A stretch of DNA of 44,641 bases from Bacteroidaceae bacterium (GTDB lineage Bacteria > Bacteroidota > Bacteroidia > Bacteroidales > Bacteroidaceae). Made by a program: the position numbers and the translations under genes. How positions within the stretch are numbered: position 1 is the first letter of the stretch; every line of letters begins with the position of its first letter. The DNA is taken from the NCBI GenBank assembly GCA_017649485.1, contig JAGCGS010000001.1:1-44641 (forward strand), in the 5' to 3' direction. The notes under the pieces were generated by a model. It did no database searches and was not told where the DNA came from. It worked only from the letters and a program-made list of their open reading frames with translations. This document shows positions 15,322 through 24,691 of this stretch, piece after piece.

Positions 15322-16710
15322 TTACTTGTTTTTCAATGCGATGCGGATTTCTTCCAATTCTTCATGGAAGTTCTTGTCCACTTCTTCTTGCTCTTTGATG
15401 ATCTTGAAGGCATGTAGAACTGTAGCATGGTCTCTGTTGCCGATAAGCTTACCAATGCGGGCGGTAGAGAAGTCTGTGTTGTCCTTAGCCAGGAACATGG
15501 CAATCTGTCGAGCCTGTACAACCTCCCTTTTGCGTGATTTTGTATGAATAGTCGCAACATCCATCCCATAGTGCTTGCATACAGTTTCAATAATATCGTC
15601 AATAGTGATAATCTTCTCTTCGGCATAGGTGAACTTCTGCACAGTCTTTCGTGCCAGCTCCATGTCTATTTCTTTATTAAATATAGTGGCCTGTGCCATC
15701 ATGGAGATGGCGATGCCTTCCAAATCTCTTACGCTTCCTGAAACATGTTCTGCTACAAATTCGATCACGTTCTCAGGGAATTGCCAACCGTCACGTTGCA
15801 CCTTACTACGCAAGATTTCTTTTCGTAAATCGAAAGAAGGTGATTCCAACTCGGCCACCATGCCCCACTTGAAACGGGTGATTAGACGATCCTCTAATCC
15901 TTGCAGTAGCATGGGAGCTCTGTCGGCCGTCATCACCAGCTGCTTGCCGTTCTGATGTAGTTGGTTGAATATATAGAAAAATGTGTTTTGTGTCTTGGTG
16001 CTACCTGCAAACTCTTGGATGTCGTCGATAATCAGCACATCAATTGTCTGGTAGAAATTGATAAAATCATTCAAAGTGTTGTTTCTCACAGAGTCTGTAT
16101 ATTGCACCTTAAACAAATGGGCAGATACATATAGCACGCGTGCTGACGGATTCAGCTCTTTTACCTTCAGTCCAATGGCATTGACCAGGTGAGTCTTACC
16201 CACACCAGAGTCTCCATAAATAAAGAAAGGGTTGAAAGTCTTGCCAGGATTCTTAGCAACAGCATTAGCTACACTACGTGCCAACTTGTTACTCATACCC
16301 TCAATGAATGTTTCAAAGTTGCATTCTGGATTCAAGTGAGGGTCAAGATCTGTTATCGGCATCTGTGGCAGGTCTTTCTTGACAACAGATTTGGGTGGCT
16401 GGGGTAGAATAGGGCGGTGGATAGACTTATAATCAACGGTGCCATGTTCGTCCTGCACTACCATAACTTGGTACTCCAGGTCTGTTCCCTCACCGAAATA
16501 TCTGTACAGTACCTTTTGCATTAGGTCGATGAACCGATCTTCCAAAATTTCATAGAAATACTGGCTCGGAACACTGATGTGCAAGGTGTTATTCTCATAA
16601 CTCAATGGTACAATTGGAGCAAACCACGTTTGGAAAATCTGTTCGCTGACATTATCCTTGATGGTTTGCAAGCATTTTGACCATCGAGCGGCAAAATCTA
16701 TGCGCTGCAT
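15322..16710 (-). CDS. dnaA: Chromosomal replication initiator DnaA
   Basis: The 462-residue AAA+ protein melts the origin. Domain I includes the W-F-A-P-I-V-P-L block, Walker A is G-D-S-G-V-G-K-T, Walker B is L-I-I-D-D-I, and the domain IV signature is N-R-D-H-A-T-V. The start is ATG 16710 (M-Q-R-I-D-F), which matches the usual N-terminal length in the order. In-frame ATGs at 16731 and 16734 are possible. An upstream in-frame start at 16764 lies before the promoter box at 16753-16760 and is excluded. It is followed by nrdJ. I see no DnaA-box cluster beside it, so it probably does not mark the origin. Confidence 0.95.
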   Translation of the reverse strand: MQRIDFAARWSKCLQTIKDNVSEQIFQTWFAPIVPLSYENNTLHISVPSQYFYEILEDRFIDLMQKVLYRYFGEGTDLEYQVMVVQDEHGTVDYKSIHRPILPQPPKSVVKKDLPQMPITDLDPHLNPECNFETFIEGMSNKLARSVANAVAKNPGKTFNPFFIYGDSGVGKTHLVNAIGLKVKELNPSARVLYVSAHLFKVQYTDSVRNNTLNDFINFYQTIDVLIIDDIQEFAGSTKTQNTFFYIFNQLHQNGKQLVMTADRAPMLLQGLEDRLITRFKWGMVAELESPSFDLRKEILRSKVQRDGWQFPENVIEFVAEHVSGSVRDLEGIAISMMAQATIFNKEIDMELARKTVQKFTYAEEKIITIDDIIETVCKHYGMDVATIHTKSRKREVVQARQIAMFLAKDNTDFSTARIGKLIGNRDHATVLHAFKIIKEQEEVDKNFHEELEEIRIALKNK

Positions 16711-16752
16711 GATATGTACACCTTGATTCATCATTTGCTTCTTTTGCGTGTA

Positions 16753-16784
16753 CAAAGTTGGCAATCTTTTTCGAAAGAAACAAA
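16753..16784 (-). promoter_or_regulatory. dnaA promoter
   Basis: On the minus strand TTTG (16781-16784) is followed after 20 nt by CAACTTTG (16753-16760), one base off TAnnTTTG. Transcription would begin near 16745, just upstream of the dnaA start. This decides against the longer reading frame. Confidence 0.6.
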
Positions 16785-17046
16785 TGGTTTTTTTTCGTGG
16801 AAAAATGGAGTAGGTTACAAGTTACTGTATTTCAATAAAAAAAGTTTTAGGTGCTCGTTACGTCCTTTATTTATCACTTGCTTATTTGCAACGTGCTGTT
16901 TGTTAGGTCTTTCTAAAAACTATTCAAAATAACGACATCTTCTTCTCTTGCTTTTTGATGAACTTCCACTATCGCTTAATACAAGCTAATTTCCGCATGC
17001 TTCCATTATGGTCAACGGAAATGATTTTATTTAGATAAAATCTAAA
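16785..17046. other. AT-rich spacer between dnaA promoter and mlaD-like gene
   Basis: No gene is seen. No TTATCCACA-like DnaA box is visible on either strand. At the right end two overlapping AT stem-loops compete: 17023-17042 (8-bp stem, TTAG loop) and 17029-17047 (8-bp stem, AAA loop). They follow the stop of the mlaD-like gene and may end its transcript. Confidence 0.5.
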
Positions 17047-17952
17047 TTAAGGGGTTTGTGCCTTATCTTTTTTGCCGAAAACGGAGAAGTGAACATAGCG
17101 TTTCGGGTGATTTTGCAGGTCTTGCAATAGGTTAGCTGCATTGGCTGCAGTCTGGTTCAAATTGTTATAAAGTGAAGGGTCATTCAGGAGCAGTCCAACA
17201 GTGTTGTCATTGCGTTCCAGCTTGGCTGTGATTTGCTGCACATTGGCCAAAGTCTCGTCCACCTTGCTCATGGTAGCAGCATAATCTATTTGCTTGAGGT
17301 TGCCACTGATTGCGGCAAAATTGTCACCTATTTCATTAAGTTTGCCAGTAAGTTGAGGGATATCGTCACGCATCAAACGCTCCAGCTGGCGACTGTTATT
17401 GTTGAGGCTTGCCGTAAGGTTTTCAATGTTATGCAAGGTGGCAGGTATAGCTGGATCGGCAAGTAATGTATTTAGAGATGCCATGATAGAGTCAAGCTTA
17501 GGTAGCATCTTCTCTAACGTTGGTATCATAGCAGCCGCCTTTCCCAGTGCTCCTGCATTTACACTACCGATGATGGTATCGCCTACATTCATACGTTCAC
17601 GAGGATTGTTAGCTAATAATAGATTCAGCTTCACAGCTCCCAAAAGGTCGGACTGTAGCTCTGCCGTCGTGCCCTTGGGGATGCGCAGGGATGGATCTAC
17701 GTCAATTTCTGCCACCACATTGCCAGGGTGATCATAATCATATTGCAGAGTATTCACGATACCCACTTTGAAACCATCGGCAAATACAGGACTCGATTTT
17801 ACCAGTCCGTTGATGTCTTCAAATTGCACATAGAAATAGCTGCTTGATTTGAAAAGGCTGATGCCTTTGAGGTAGTTGATACCATATATTAATAAGAACA
17901 GTGCGATGATGCCTGCTATTCCTATCTTAACTTCCCTATTAAAACCTTTCAT
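17047..17952 (-). CDS. MlaD/MCE-domain lipid transport protein
   Basis: The 301-residue protein has one N-terminal membrane segment (about 8-27). An MCE domain follows (about 38-115: D-I-N-G-L, then V-F-A-D-G-F-K-V-G-I-V, and G-A-V-K-L-N), and then a long helical region. This is the architecture of MlaD, the substrate-binding ring of a periplasmic phospholipid transporter. It lies 18 nt downstream of the amidase gene. The ATPase and permease (MlaF/E) are not in this window. Role in outer-membrane lipid balance is inferred from the family. Confidence 0.9.
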   Translation of the reverse strand: MKGFNREVKIGIAGIIALFLLIYGINYLKGISLFKSSSYFYVQFEDINGLVKSSPVFADGFKVGIVNTLQYDYDHPGNVVAEIDVDPSLRIPKGTTAELQSDLLGAVKLNLLLANNPRERMNVGDTIIGSVNAGALGKAAAMIPTLEKMLPKLDSIMASLNTLLADPAIPATLHNIENLTASLNNNSRQLERLMRDDIPQLTGKLNEIGDNFAAISGNLKQIDYAATMSKVDETLANVQQITAKLERNDNTVGLLLNDPSLYNNLNQTAANAANLLQDLQNHPKRYVHFSVFGKKDKAQTP

Positions 17953-17970
17953 ATTGTCTAAGTTTTCTGA

Positions 17971-19176
17971 TTATTTGTTTCTGTTTCTTTTAAATTCATT
18001 AATGGCTTCATTCACGTTCACCTTCTTGTCTTGCTTGAATGCAATAATGAAGGCATCCTTGAACTTGGCGGTCACCTCTTTCAGCTTGCTTCTCACTGCA
18101 TTGTAATCGTTTGAAGCACCATAGGTATATTTATATGTACCATTTTCAACATAATAATCTACAGGGCTGAGCCCTTTTAGTCGTTTGTCTTTTTCGTTCA
18201 GTTTGGTTGTTGATAGCAAGAATTGAATCTTGAACACTGGGGCATCAGAAGGGGTAACGACAGCTTTGACTGGTTGCTCCTTGACGGGTGTGGGTTTAAT
18301 GGTTTGTTCTTGTTGTCCCTTAGAAGATGTCGGTTTAACATTAGCAATAGGTTTTACCTCTTCGCTATCATTGACTACAGGGGCGGAAGCATTGGTAGCA
18401 TTCTGCTCGCGAGCCATCTGCTCAGTCTTATACGCCAAGAACGCATTAAAAATACTCTTTGCCATTGACGAACTGCCTTCTGCACTATTCAGGTATTGCT
18501 CTTCGGCGGGAGTGGAAATAAAGCCTAACTCCACCAATACACTTGGCATGGAAGTGGCTCGCAATACCAAAAAGCCCGCCTGATGTACTCCACTATCTAT
18601 ACGCTTGCTGTTGCTTTTGAATTGCTGTTGAATTTGAGAGGCAAAGTGAACGCTCTGTGACATAAACTGGTCTTGCATGAACTCGAAGATTATGTAAGAC
18701 TCAGCAGAGTTAGGGTCAAAGCCTGCATAACGAGTCTTATAATCATCCTCATAAAGAATTACCGCATTCTCTCGTTTTGCCACTTCCAGATTCGCTTCAC
18801 TTCGTGCCAAACCAAGTGTCCATGTAGAGGCACCCCGAGCTGTATGGTTGTTGGCGAGGGCATTAGTATGTACAGAGATAAATAGGTCGGCTTTTGCCTC
18901 GTTGGCTATTTCTGCACGTCGGTTCAAGTTCACAAACACATCTGTCTTTCGAGTGTAGACTACTTTCACATCGTTGCACTGGTCTTCTATCAGCTTGCCC
19001 AATTTTAACGCCACCGACAGGTTGATGTTCTTTTCTTTCGCGGTTTTGCCAACAGCACCAGAGTCATGTCCTCCATGTCCTGCATCAATCACTACTATAA
19101 AGTCTCTTGCCGAAGTCGTTAAACAAACACTCCACAGCAAGATTGCCAATCCTAATATGTGTTTAAAATAGGCCAT
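17971..19176 (-). CDS. N-acetylmuramoyl-L-alanine amidase (Amidase_3) with C-terminal SPOR-like domain
   Basis: The 401-residue exported enzyme cleaves the amide bond between MurNAc and the stem peptide during cell separation. A signal peptide (1-23) is followed by the zinc amidase domain: D-A-G-H-G-G-H-D-S-G (first ligand His), R-R-A-E-I-A-N, I-S-V-H-T-N-A (second His) and V-L-V-E-L-G-F-I-S (catalytic Glu). A linker rich in P, K, T and V (about 255-310) leads to a SPOR-like end (about 310-385). Upstream is a -7 box at 19193-19200. It heads a two-gene unit with the MlaD-like gene. Confidence 0.93.
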   Translation of the reverse strand: MAYFKHILGLAILLWSVCLTTSARDFIVVIDAGHGGHDSGAVGKTAKEKNINLSVALKLGKLIEDQCNDVKVVYTRKTDVFVNLNRRAEIANEAKADLFISVHTNALANNHTARGASTWTLGLARSEANLEVAKRENAVILYEDDYKTRYAGFDPNSAESYIIFEFMQDQFMSQSVHFASQIQQQFKSNSKRIDSGVHQAGFLVLRATSMPSVLVELGFISTPAEEQYLNSAEGSSSMAKSIFNAFLAYKTEQMAREQNATNASAPVVNDSEEVKPIANVKPTSSKGQQEQTIKPTPVKEQPVKAVVTPSDAPVFKIQFLLSTTKLNEKDKRLKGLSPVDYYVENGTYKYTYGASNDYNAVRSKLKEVTAKFKDAFIIAFKQDKKVNVNEAINEFKRNRNK

Positions 19177-19192
19177 ATCTTCAATTTCTCTG

Positions 19193-19200
19193 CAAATTTA
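19193..19200 (-). promoter_or_regulatory. -7 box of the amidase gene
   Basis: The minus strand reads TAAATTTG, matching TAnnTTTG, 16 nt before the amidase ATG. No good -33 element is visible. Confidence 0.45.
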
Positions 19201-19254
19201 ATTCAAAATTCCTGAAAACATGTCTGTCTGCATAGGTTTTAAGCATAACATTTG

Positions 19255-19262
19255 TAATTTTG
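19255..19262 (+). promoter_or_regulatory. -7 box of the HD-hydrolase gene
   Basis: TAATTTTG matches TAnnTTTG and ends 18 nt before the ATG at 19281. It forms a divergent pair with the amidase box at 19193-19200. Confidence 0.5.
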
Positions 19263-19280
19263 CACAAAAATTAAGATAAT

Positions 19281-19829
19281 ATGGACACAAAATCGTTTCC
19301 TTACGCCATTATATTTAAGTATTATCCGGATGAGAACCAACTAAGGAGTATTCTGCTCACCCACAGTGAACGTGTAGCTCGCAAGGCTTTGCAAGTTGCA
19401 GATGCCCACCCTGAATTACAGTTGGATCGCCAATTTTTAGTCGAAGCTTCTTTATTGCACGACATCGGTATTTTCCGCTGTGATGCTCCAAGTATTCATT
19501 GCTTCGGTACATATCCTTACATTTGTCATGGTTATTTAGGTGCTGAGCTGATGCGCATAGAGGGGTTCAAACGGCACGCATTAGTTTGTGAGCGACATAC
19601 AGGAGCTGGTTTGTCGTTGGCACAAATTGAATCAAGAAACCTCCCAGTACCCCATCGCGACATGCTACCTGTTAGTATGGAGGAGCAAGTAATATGCTTT
19701 GCAGATAAGTTTTTTTCCAAAACTCGTCTGGAGGAAGAAAAAACTGTGGAAATGGCTCGTAAAAGCTTGCAAAAGTTTGGTGAAGACGGGTTGGTAAGGT
19801 TTGACCGCTGGTGCCAGATGTTCCTTTAA
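19281..19829 (+). CDS. HD-domain metal-dependent phosphohydrolase
   Basis: The 182-residue cytoplasmic protein has an HD fold: His28 in T-H-S-E-R-V-A, the His60-Asp61 pair in L-L-H-D-I-G, a later C-E-R-H motif and F-A-D-K-F-F supplying the last Asp. These are complete metal ligands for a nucleotide or phosphomonoester hydrolase. Substrate is unknown. It is transcribed away from the amidase and ends 99 nt before lptD. Confidence 0.88.
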   Translation: MDTKSFPYAIIFKYYPDENQLRSILLTHSERVARKALQVADAHPELQLDRQFLVEASLLHDIGIFRCDAPSIHCFGTYPYICHGYLGAELMRIEGFKRHALVCERHTGAGLSLAQIESRNLPVPHRDMLPVSMEEQVICFADKFFSKTRLEEEKTVEMARKSLQKFGEDGLVRFDRWCQMFL

Positions 19830-19874
19830 GAACTAAAAAACCGTTAAATGTGTGAGATTTATTCTTTTTATTAC

Positions 19875-19882
19875 TAATTTTG
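19875..19882 (+). promoter_or_regulatory. -7 box of lptD
   Basis: TAATTTTG matches TAnnTTTG and lies 46 nt before the TTG start at 19929. No clear -33 element is seen. Confidence 0.45.
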
Positions 19883-19928
19883 TAGGTTTATTGGCTGATA
19901 GTAGTCAAAAGAATTATTAGTTAAGTAG

Positions 19929-22649
19929 TTGAGAAATAGAGTTATTATAGGGATTTTGGCGATGCTTGCGCTTGTTTTCTGTTCATTGGATGCAAGCGCA
20001 CAAAGGCGTCGTAACACCAGGGTTACCCCCTTGACGGACGAGGCTTTGTCTCGCTCTTTACCTTCCGACTCTATTGCTTCTGACACCTTGGCATTGGATT
20101 CGGTGCCTCAACGGCAAGAAACCATTACGGCTCCTGTGGATTTTGAGGCGAGTGACTCCATTGTCTTCACCCAAAACGGATTCGCCCATTTGTATGGCGA
20201 AAGTAAGGTTACTTATGAACAAATTAATTTGGCTGCAGATGTTATTTCCATGAATATTGACAGTACTACTGTTTTTGCCTATGGTAGGGAAGACTCTTTG
20301 GGTACTGTCAAGGGTAAACCTGTATTCACGGAAGGAGATACCCCATACGAGACCAATCAGATACGTTATAACTTCAATAGTAAGAAAGGTGTAATCAGCA
20401 ACATCGTTACCCAACAGGGCGAGGGATATGTGATAGGAAACAATGCTAAAAAGGGTGCCAATGATGAAATTTACCTCAAGCAAGGTATTTATACCACTTG
20501 TGACAACCATGAGCATCCACATTTTTATATGCAGATGACATACGCTAAGGTGCGTCCCAAGAAAAACGTGGTGACAGGTCCTGCTTATTTGGTTGTGGAG
20601 GATGTGCCCCTACCTATTGCTGTACCATTCTTCTTTTTCCCGTTCAACAGCAGTTATTCTTCTGGTATCTTGATGCCTACTTATATGGATGATTCCAATC
20701 GAGGTTTTGGCTTGACCAATGGTGGCTATTATTTCGCCATCAGTGACAAAATGGATTTGGCTTTACGTGGCGACATCTTTACTAAGGGTTCCTGGAGGGT
20801 TGATGCTTCTACTAACTATGTAAAGAGATATAGATATTCAGGTAATTTTCAGGCTAACTATCAGGTGACTAAGATGGGCGATAAAGGTTTGCCTGATTAT
20901 TCCGAAGCCAAGGACTTTAAGATTGTATGGTCGCATCGCCAAGATCCAAAGGCCAGCCCCAATACCACTTTCACTGCCAGTGTAAACTTCTCTACAAGCA
21001 GTTATGAAAAAACTAACATCGGCAACTTATACAATGCTCAGGCTATGGCACAGAACACCAAGACTTCAAGTGTCAGTTATTCACGTAATTTCCCTGACCA
21101 GAAGTTGAATATCTCACTGTCAACTAACATTGCCCAGACCACACGAGATTCTTCCATTTCCATTACCTTGCCTGATGTGAACATTGCTCTTTCCACCATC
21201 TTCCCTTTTAAGCGTAAAGTGGCAGTAGGTAATGAGCGGTGGTATGAGAAAATCTCCATGCGATACAGTGGACGATTCTCTGCTAGCATTAATACAAAGG
21301 ATGATTTGATATTTAAGAAGAGCTATATCAAGGATTGGCGTAATGGCATGAAACATGAGATACCTGTCAGTGCTACCTTCCAGGTACTGAAATACTTCAA
21401 TGTCACACCGTCTTTCAATTATACGGAACGTTGGTACTTTAAAAAGATTAAAAAAGATTGGGATCCTGTGAACCAGCAAGTGGTGAATACTGATACCATT
21501 TATGGTTTCCATCGTGTATATGATTATTCAGGAAGCCTGAGTGTAAACACTAAGATCTATGGCATGTATCAGCCTATGTTCATGAAGAAGAAGCAGATAC
21601 AGATTCGTCACATTATTACTCCCGAGGTGTCAGTGAGTGCTACTCCAGATTTTGGTTCTTCTCGCTACGGTTATTACAATAGTTATATTCGTCGCGACCT
21701 CAATGGTGCTCCAAGAGATACAGTTACTTACAATATGTATGAAGGATCTTTGTTCGGTGTACCAAGTCAAGGAAAGAGTGGTGTTGTGAACTTCCGCCTG
21801 AGTAATAACTTGGAAATGAAGTATCGCGATAAGAATGACTCCATTCATAAAGTGAGCTTGATTGACGAATTGGGCTTTGGCATTTCTTATAACTTTGCCG
21901 CTGAGCAGAAACCATGGAGTGACCTCTCTATGAATTTGCGAATGAAACTTACCAAAAGCTATACCTTCAGTATGAGTACCTCTTTTGCCACATACGCTTA
22001 TGAGTTCGATAAAAATGGCAATGTAGTTGTAGGTAATCGCACCGAATGGTCTTATGGCAGATTCGGCCGCTTCCAAGGTTATGGCACTTCTTTCAATTAT
22101 ACGCTCAACAATGAGACAATCAAGAAGTTGTTCAGCAAAAAGGAGAAGAATAAGGAAGAGAAGAATGGTGATGAGAATAATTCCGTTGGTGATAATTCTC
22201 CCGATCGTGATGAAGTTCAACCACAACAGAAGCGTAAAGTACAGGCAGCTACCGATGATGAGGGCTATCAGAAGCCTAATATCCAGTGGTCTGTCAACCT
22301 CAGCACTGGTTTCAATATCCGTGAGGATCGTTCCAAGCCTATCAATAAACGCACCATGCGCTATCCTTATAAGGTTAGCTTGAATGCGTTGAATATCAAT
22401 GGTAACTTGAAACTGACCAATAAGTGGGTGATGAATTTCAATACGGGTTACGACTTTGAGACTAAAAAGGTAGTTCAGACATCTTTTAATATCAGTCGTG
22501 ACTTGCACTGTTTCACTATGACGGCAGCTATTTCACCTTTTGGCCAGTACAAGTACTATAACTTTACGATTCGTGCTACAGCCAGGATTCTGCAAGACCT
22601 TAAGTGGGATCAGCGTAGCCAGACGCAGAGTAATATCAGGTGGTACTAA
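19929..22649 (+). CDS. lptD: LPS assembly outer-membrane protein LptD (OstA-like)
   Basis: The 906-residue protein inserts LPS/LOS into the outer leaflet. A signal peptide ends near A-S-A-Q. An OstA/LptA-like beta-jellyroll follows (about 55-160, with F-A-H-L-Y-G-E-S-K-V-T-Y), then a long beta-barrel ending in an aromatic residue (W-Y). A charged low-complexity insert (K/E/N-rich, about 735-775) is probably an extracellular or periplasmic loop. The start is TTG 19929; the next ATG at 19962 would leave too short a signal peptide. It converges with ung. Confidence 0.9.
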   Translation: MRNRVIIGILAMLALVFCSLDASAQRRRNTRVTPLTDEALSRSLPSDSIASDTLALDSVPQRQETITAPVDFEASDSIVFTQNGFAHLYGESKVTYEQINLAADVISMNIDSTTVFAYGREDSLGTVKGKPVFTEGDTPYETNQIRYNFNSKKGVISNIVTQQGEGYVIGNNAKKGANDEIYLKQGIYTTCDNHEHPHFYMQMTYAKVRPKKNVVTGPAYLVVEDVPLPIAVPFFFFPFNSSYSSGILMPTYMDDSNRGFGLTNGGYYFAISDKMDLALRGDIFTKGSWRVDASTNYVKRYRYSGNFQANYQVTKMGDKGLPDYSEAKDFKIVWSHRQDPKASPNTTFTASVNFSTSSYEKTNIGNLYNAQAMAQNTKTSSVSYSRNFPDQKLNISLSTNIAQTTRDSSISITLPDVNIALSTIFPFKRKVAVGNERWYEKISMRYSGRFSASINTKDDLIFKKSYIKDWRNGMKHEIPVSATFQVLKYFNVTPSFNYTERWYFKKIKKDWDPVNQQVVNTDTIYGFHRVYDYSGSLSVNTKIYGMYQPMFMKKKQIQIRHIITPEVSVSATPDFGSSRYGYYNSYIRRDLNGAPRDTVTYNMYEGSLFGVPSQGKSGVVNFRLSNNLEMKYRDKNDSIHKVSLIDELGFGISYNFAAEQKPWSDLSMNLRMKLTKSYTFSMSTSFATYAYEFDKNGNVVVGNRTEWSYGRFGRFQGYGTSFNYTLNNETIKKLFSKKEKNKEEKNGDENNSVGDNSPDRDEVQPQQKRKVQAATDDEGYQKPNIQWSVNLSTGFNIREDRSKPINKRTMRYPYKVSLNALNINGNLKLTNKWVMNFNTGYDFETKKVVQTSFNISRDLHCFTMTAAISPFGQYKYYNFTIRATARILQDLKWDQRSQTQSNIRWY

Positions 22650-22662
22650 AATTTTGATTTAA

Positions 22663-23325
22663 TCACCAAATTATCGGCTCTTGACCATATTGTTTCAAGT
22701 AGCTGTTAGCCAAACTGAAATGATGATTGCCAAAGAAACCCCTGTAAGCTGACAGGGGAGATGGATGGGCAGAGGTTAGTACCAGGTGCTTTTGCCGGTT
22801 GATGAAGGCTCCCTTCTTCTGTGCATAACTACCCCATAAGATAAATACCAAATGCTCTTTTTCTGCATCTAAAGTACGAATCACAGCATCTGTAAAAGTT
22901 TCCCACCCTTTGTTCTGATGAGAACCTGCCTGATGCTCTCGCACAGTCAGAGTGGCGTTGAGCAATAATACCCCTTGTTGAGCCCAGCGAGTCAGGTTAC
23001 CGCTTTGTGGAATTGGTGCTCCTGTGTCATCATGTATCTCCTTAAAGATATTCACTAAAGAAGGAGGAAACTGTACACCGTCGTTTACAGAGAAGCACAG
23101 TCCGTGAGCCTGTCCAGGCTCATGATATGGGTCTTGTCCTATCAACACCACTTTCACCTTATCGAAAGGACATAAATTAAAAGCATTGAATATCAGCTTG
23201 CCTGGTGGATAAATGCGATAGTGTTGGTATTCTGAACGCACAAAGTCGGTCAGCTGCTCAAAATATGGCTTGTCAAACTCTGTTTGCAACCTCACCTTCC
23301 AACTTTCTTCAATCTGTACATTCAT
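22663..23325 (-). CDS. ung: Uracil-DNA glycosylase
   Basis: The 220-residue family 1 enzyme removes uracil from DNA. Catalytic Asp65 lies in G-Q-D-P-Y-H, and the C-terminal box H-P-S-P-L-S begins at His187. I start at M-N-V-Q-I-E-E (23325); a start at 23370 would add 15 residues encoded partly by the tRNA gene and is rejected. It follows tRNA-Arg by 26 nt on the same strand and is probably transcribed from the tRNA promoter. Confidence 0.95.
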   Translation of the reverse strand: MNVQIEESWKVRLQTEFDKPYFEQLTDFVRSEYQHYRIYPPGKLIFNAFNLCPFDKVKVVLIGQDPYHEPGQAHGLCFSVNDGVQFPPSLVNIFKEIHDDTGAPIPQSGNLTRWAQQGVLLLNATLTVREHQAGSHQNKGWETFTDAVIRTLDAEKEHLVFILWGSYAQKKGAFINRQKHLVLTSAHPSPLSAYRGFFGNHHFSLANSYLKQYGQEPIIW

Positions 23326-23351
23326 ACCAAATCTTACATATAAATAAGGTG

Positions 23352-23425
23352 TGACCCGGGCGGGATTCAAACCCGCGACCTTCAGAACCGGAATCTGACG
23401 CTCTATTCAGCTAAGCTACCAGGCC
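23352..23425 (-). tRNA. tRNA-Arg (anticodon CCG)
   Basis: The minus strand folds as a complete 74-nt cloverleaf. The acceptor stem GGCCTGG pairs with CCGGGTC. The anticodon stem TCAGA/TCTGA carries loop TTCCGGT, so the anticodon is CCG (reads CGG). The T arm is GCGGG/CCCGC with loop TTTGAAT. CCA is not encoded. No integrase or repeat of the 3' end is visible, so it does not look like a used attachment site. Confidence 0.95.
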
Positions 23426-23438
23426 TTGTTTCGTGCTA

Positions 23439-23470
23439 CAAAAGTAGATAAAATGTTTTCATTCACCAAA
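23439..23470 (-). promoter_or_regulatory. Promoter of tRNA-Arg and probably ung
   Basis: On the minus strand TTTG (23467-23470), a 20-nt spacer and TACTTTTG (23439-23446) match both Bacteroidota promoter elements. The tRNA starts 14 nt downstream. Confidence 0.75.
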
Positions 23471-23546
23471 TCTTTGTCGTAATAAAACTCTTTTCAGTCC
23501 TTTGATATAATGATATTTTGAGCGTAATTTTGGAAAAAATAGCTGC

Positions 23547-23570
23547 ATTTTGTCAAATAATTGCCAAAAT
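23547..23570. promoter_or_regulatory. Operator-like dyad upstream of asnA
   Basis: A 24-bp dyad has two 12-nt halves of form ATTTTGNCAANT that match at 10 of 12 positions. It ends 26 nt before the asnA -7 box, a position where a regulator could act on that promoter. Confidence 0.4.
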
Positions 23571-23595
23571 ATGCATCATCTATCAGTATAATTTG

Positions 23596-23603
23596 TATCT
23601 TTG
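23596..23603 (+). promoter_or_regulatory. -7 box of asnA
   Basis: TATCTTTG matches TAnnTTTG and lies 32 nt before the asnA ATG. The -33 region has no TTTG at the expected spacing, which suggests an activator-dependent promoter. Confidence 0.55.
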
Positions 23604-23635
23604 CCTCGCAATTTTAAAAATGACAGAAAAGAAAG

Positions 23636-24673
23636 ATGAGTTATTTTATAAGACCTAACAACTATCGCCCTTTGCTGGATATGAGGCAGACTGAGCAGGG
23701 TATCAAGCAGATCAAGGACTTTTTCCAGGTAAACCTTTCTTCAGAACTTCATTTGAGACGTGTAACGGCTCCTTTGTTTGTGCTGAAGGGTATGGGTATC
23801 AACGATGATCTGAATGGTGTCGAGCATGCAGTGTCTTTCCCCATCAAGGATTTGGGAGGCGCACAGGCAGAGGTTGTGCACTCGTTGGCAAAGTGGAAAC
23901 GCCTGACATTGGCAGAGTATAACATTGAACCTGACTATGGCATCTACACGGATATGAACGCTATCCGAGCAGATGAGGAACTGGGTAACCTGCACTCGCT
24001 ATATGTGGATCAGTGGGACTGGGAACGAGTGATTACACCTGAGGAGCATAATGTTGAGTTCCTCAAGGAAGTAGTGACTCGTATCTATGCTGCTATGCGT
24101 CGAACAGAGTATATGGTTTTTGAGAACTATCCTTCTATTAAACCTTTACTCCCTAAAAAATTGCACTTTATCCATGCAGAGGAATTGCGCCAGCTCTATC
24201 CAGACATGACACCCAAGGAGCGTGAGAATGCCATCACGAAGAAGTTTGGCGCTGTATTTATCATCGGTATTGGCTGTAAGTTGGGCGATGGGAAGCCGCA
24301 TGACGGTAGAGCTCCTGATTACGATGACTACTCTTCTCCCGGTTTGAATGACTTGCCAGGACTCAATGGTGATCTGTTGTTGTGGAACTGTGTATTGCAA
24401 TGTGCATTCGAAATATCTTCTATGGGTATCCGCGTAAACAAGGAGGTGATGCTCAAGCAATTGAAAGAGGCCAGACAGGAAGAGCGCAAGGACCTCTATT
24501 TCCACAAGAAGCTTCTTGCAGGCGAACTGCCTCTATCAATTGGTGGTGGTATTGGCCAGTCGCGACTCTGTATGTACTATCTGCGCAAAGCCCATGTGGG
24601 AGAGATACAAGCCAGCATCTGGCCAGACGAAATGAGGGTGGAGTGTGCCAAGGAAAACATTCACCTGATATAA
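23636..24673 (+). CDS. asnA: Aspartate-ammonia ligase (asparagine synthetase A)
   Basis: The 345-residue cytoplasmic enzyme makes asparagine from aspartate, ammonia and ATP, using a class II aminoacyl-tRNA-synthetase-like core. Recognisable blocks include V-D-Q-W-D-W-E, the W-P-D-E-M motif near the C-terminus and the G-G-G-I-G-Q-S-R ATP-binding motif. Length equals the Bacteroidales norm. The start M-S-Y-F-I-R is preceded by A-rich sequence. Confidence 0.94.
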   Translation: MSYFIRPNNYRPLLDMRQTEQGIKQIKDFFQVNLSSELHLRRVTAPLFVLKGMGINDDLNGVEHAVSFPIKDLGGAQAEVVHSLAKWKRLTLAEYNIEPDYGIYTDMNAIRADEELGNLHSLYVDQWDWERVITPEEHNVEFLKEVVTRIYAAMRRTEYMVFENYPSIKPLLPKKLHFIHAEELRQLYPDMTPKERENAITKKFGAVFIIGIGCKLGDGKPHDGRAPDYDDYSSPGLNDLPGLNGDLLLWNCVLQCAFEISSMGIRVNKEVMLKQLKEARQEERKDLYFHKKLLAGELPLSIGGGIGQSRLCMYYLRKAHVGEIQASIWPDEMRVECAKENIHLI

Positions 24674-24691
24674 TAATAATATCTGAATAAC

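Noticed and set aside
16711-16764. Longer DnaA N-terminus from 16764
   Set aside because: The promoter -7 box at 16753-16760 overlaps it, and DnaA proteins of the order begin close to M-Q-R-I-D-F.
16765-17046. Possible replication origin next to dnaA
   Set aside because: No DnaA-box cluster is visible on either strand; only AT-rich sequence and two small AT hairpins.
23352-23425. tRNA-Arg as attachment site of an integrated element
   Set aside because: No integrase and no second copy of the tRNA 3' end were seen; both flanks are housekeeping genes.
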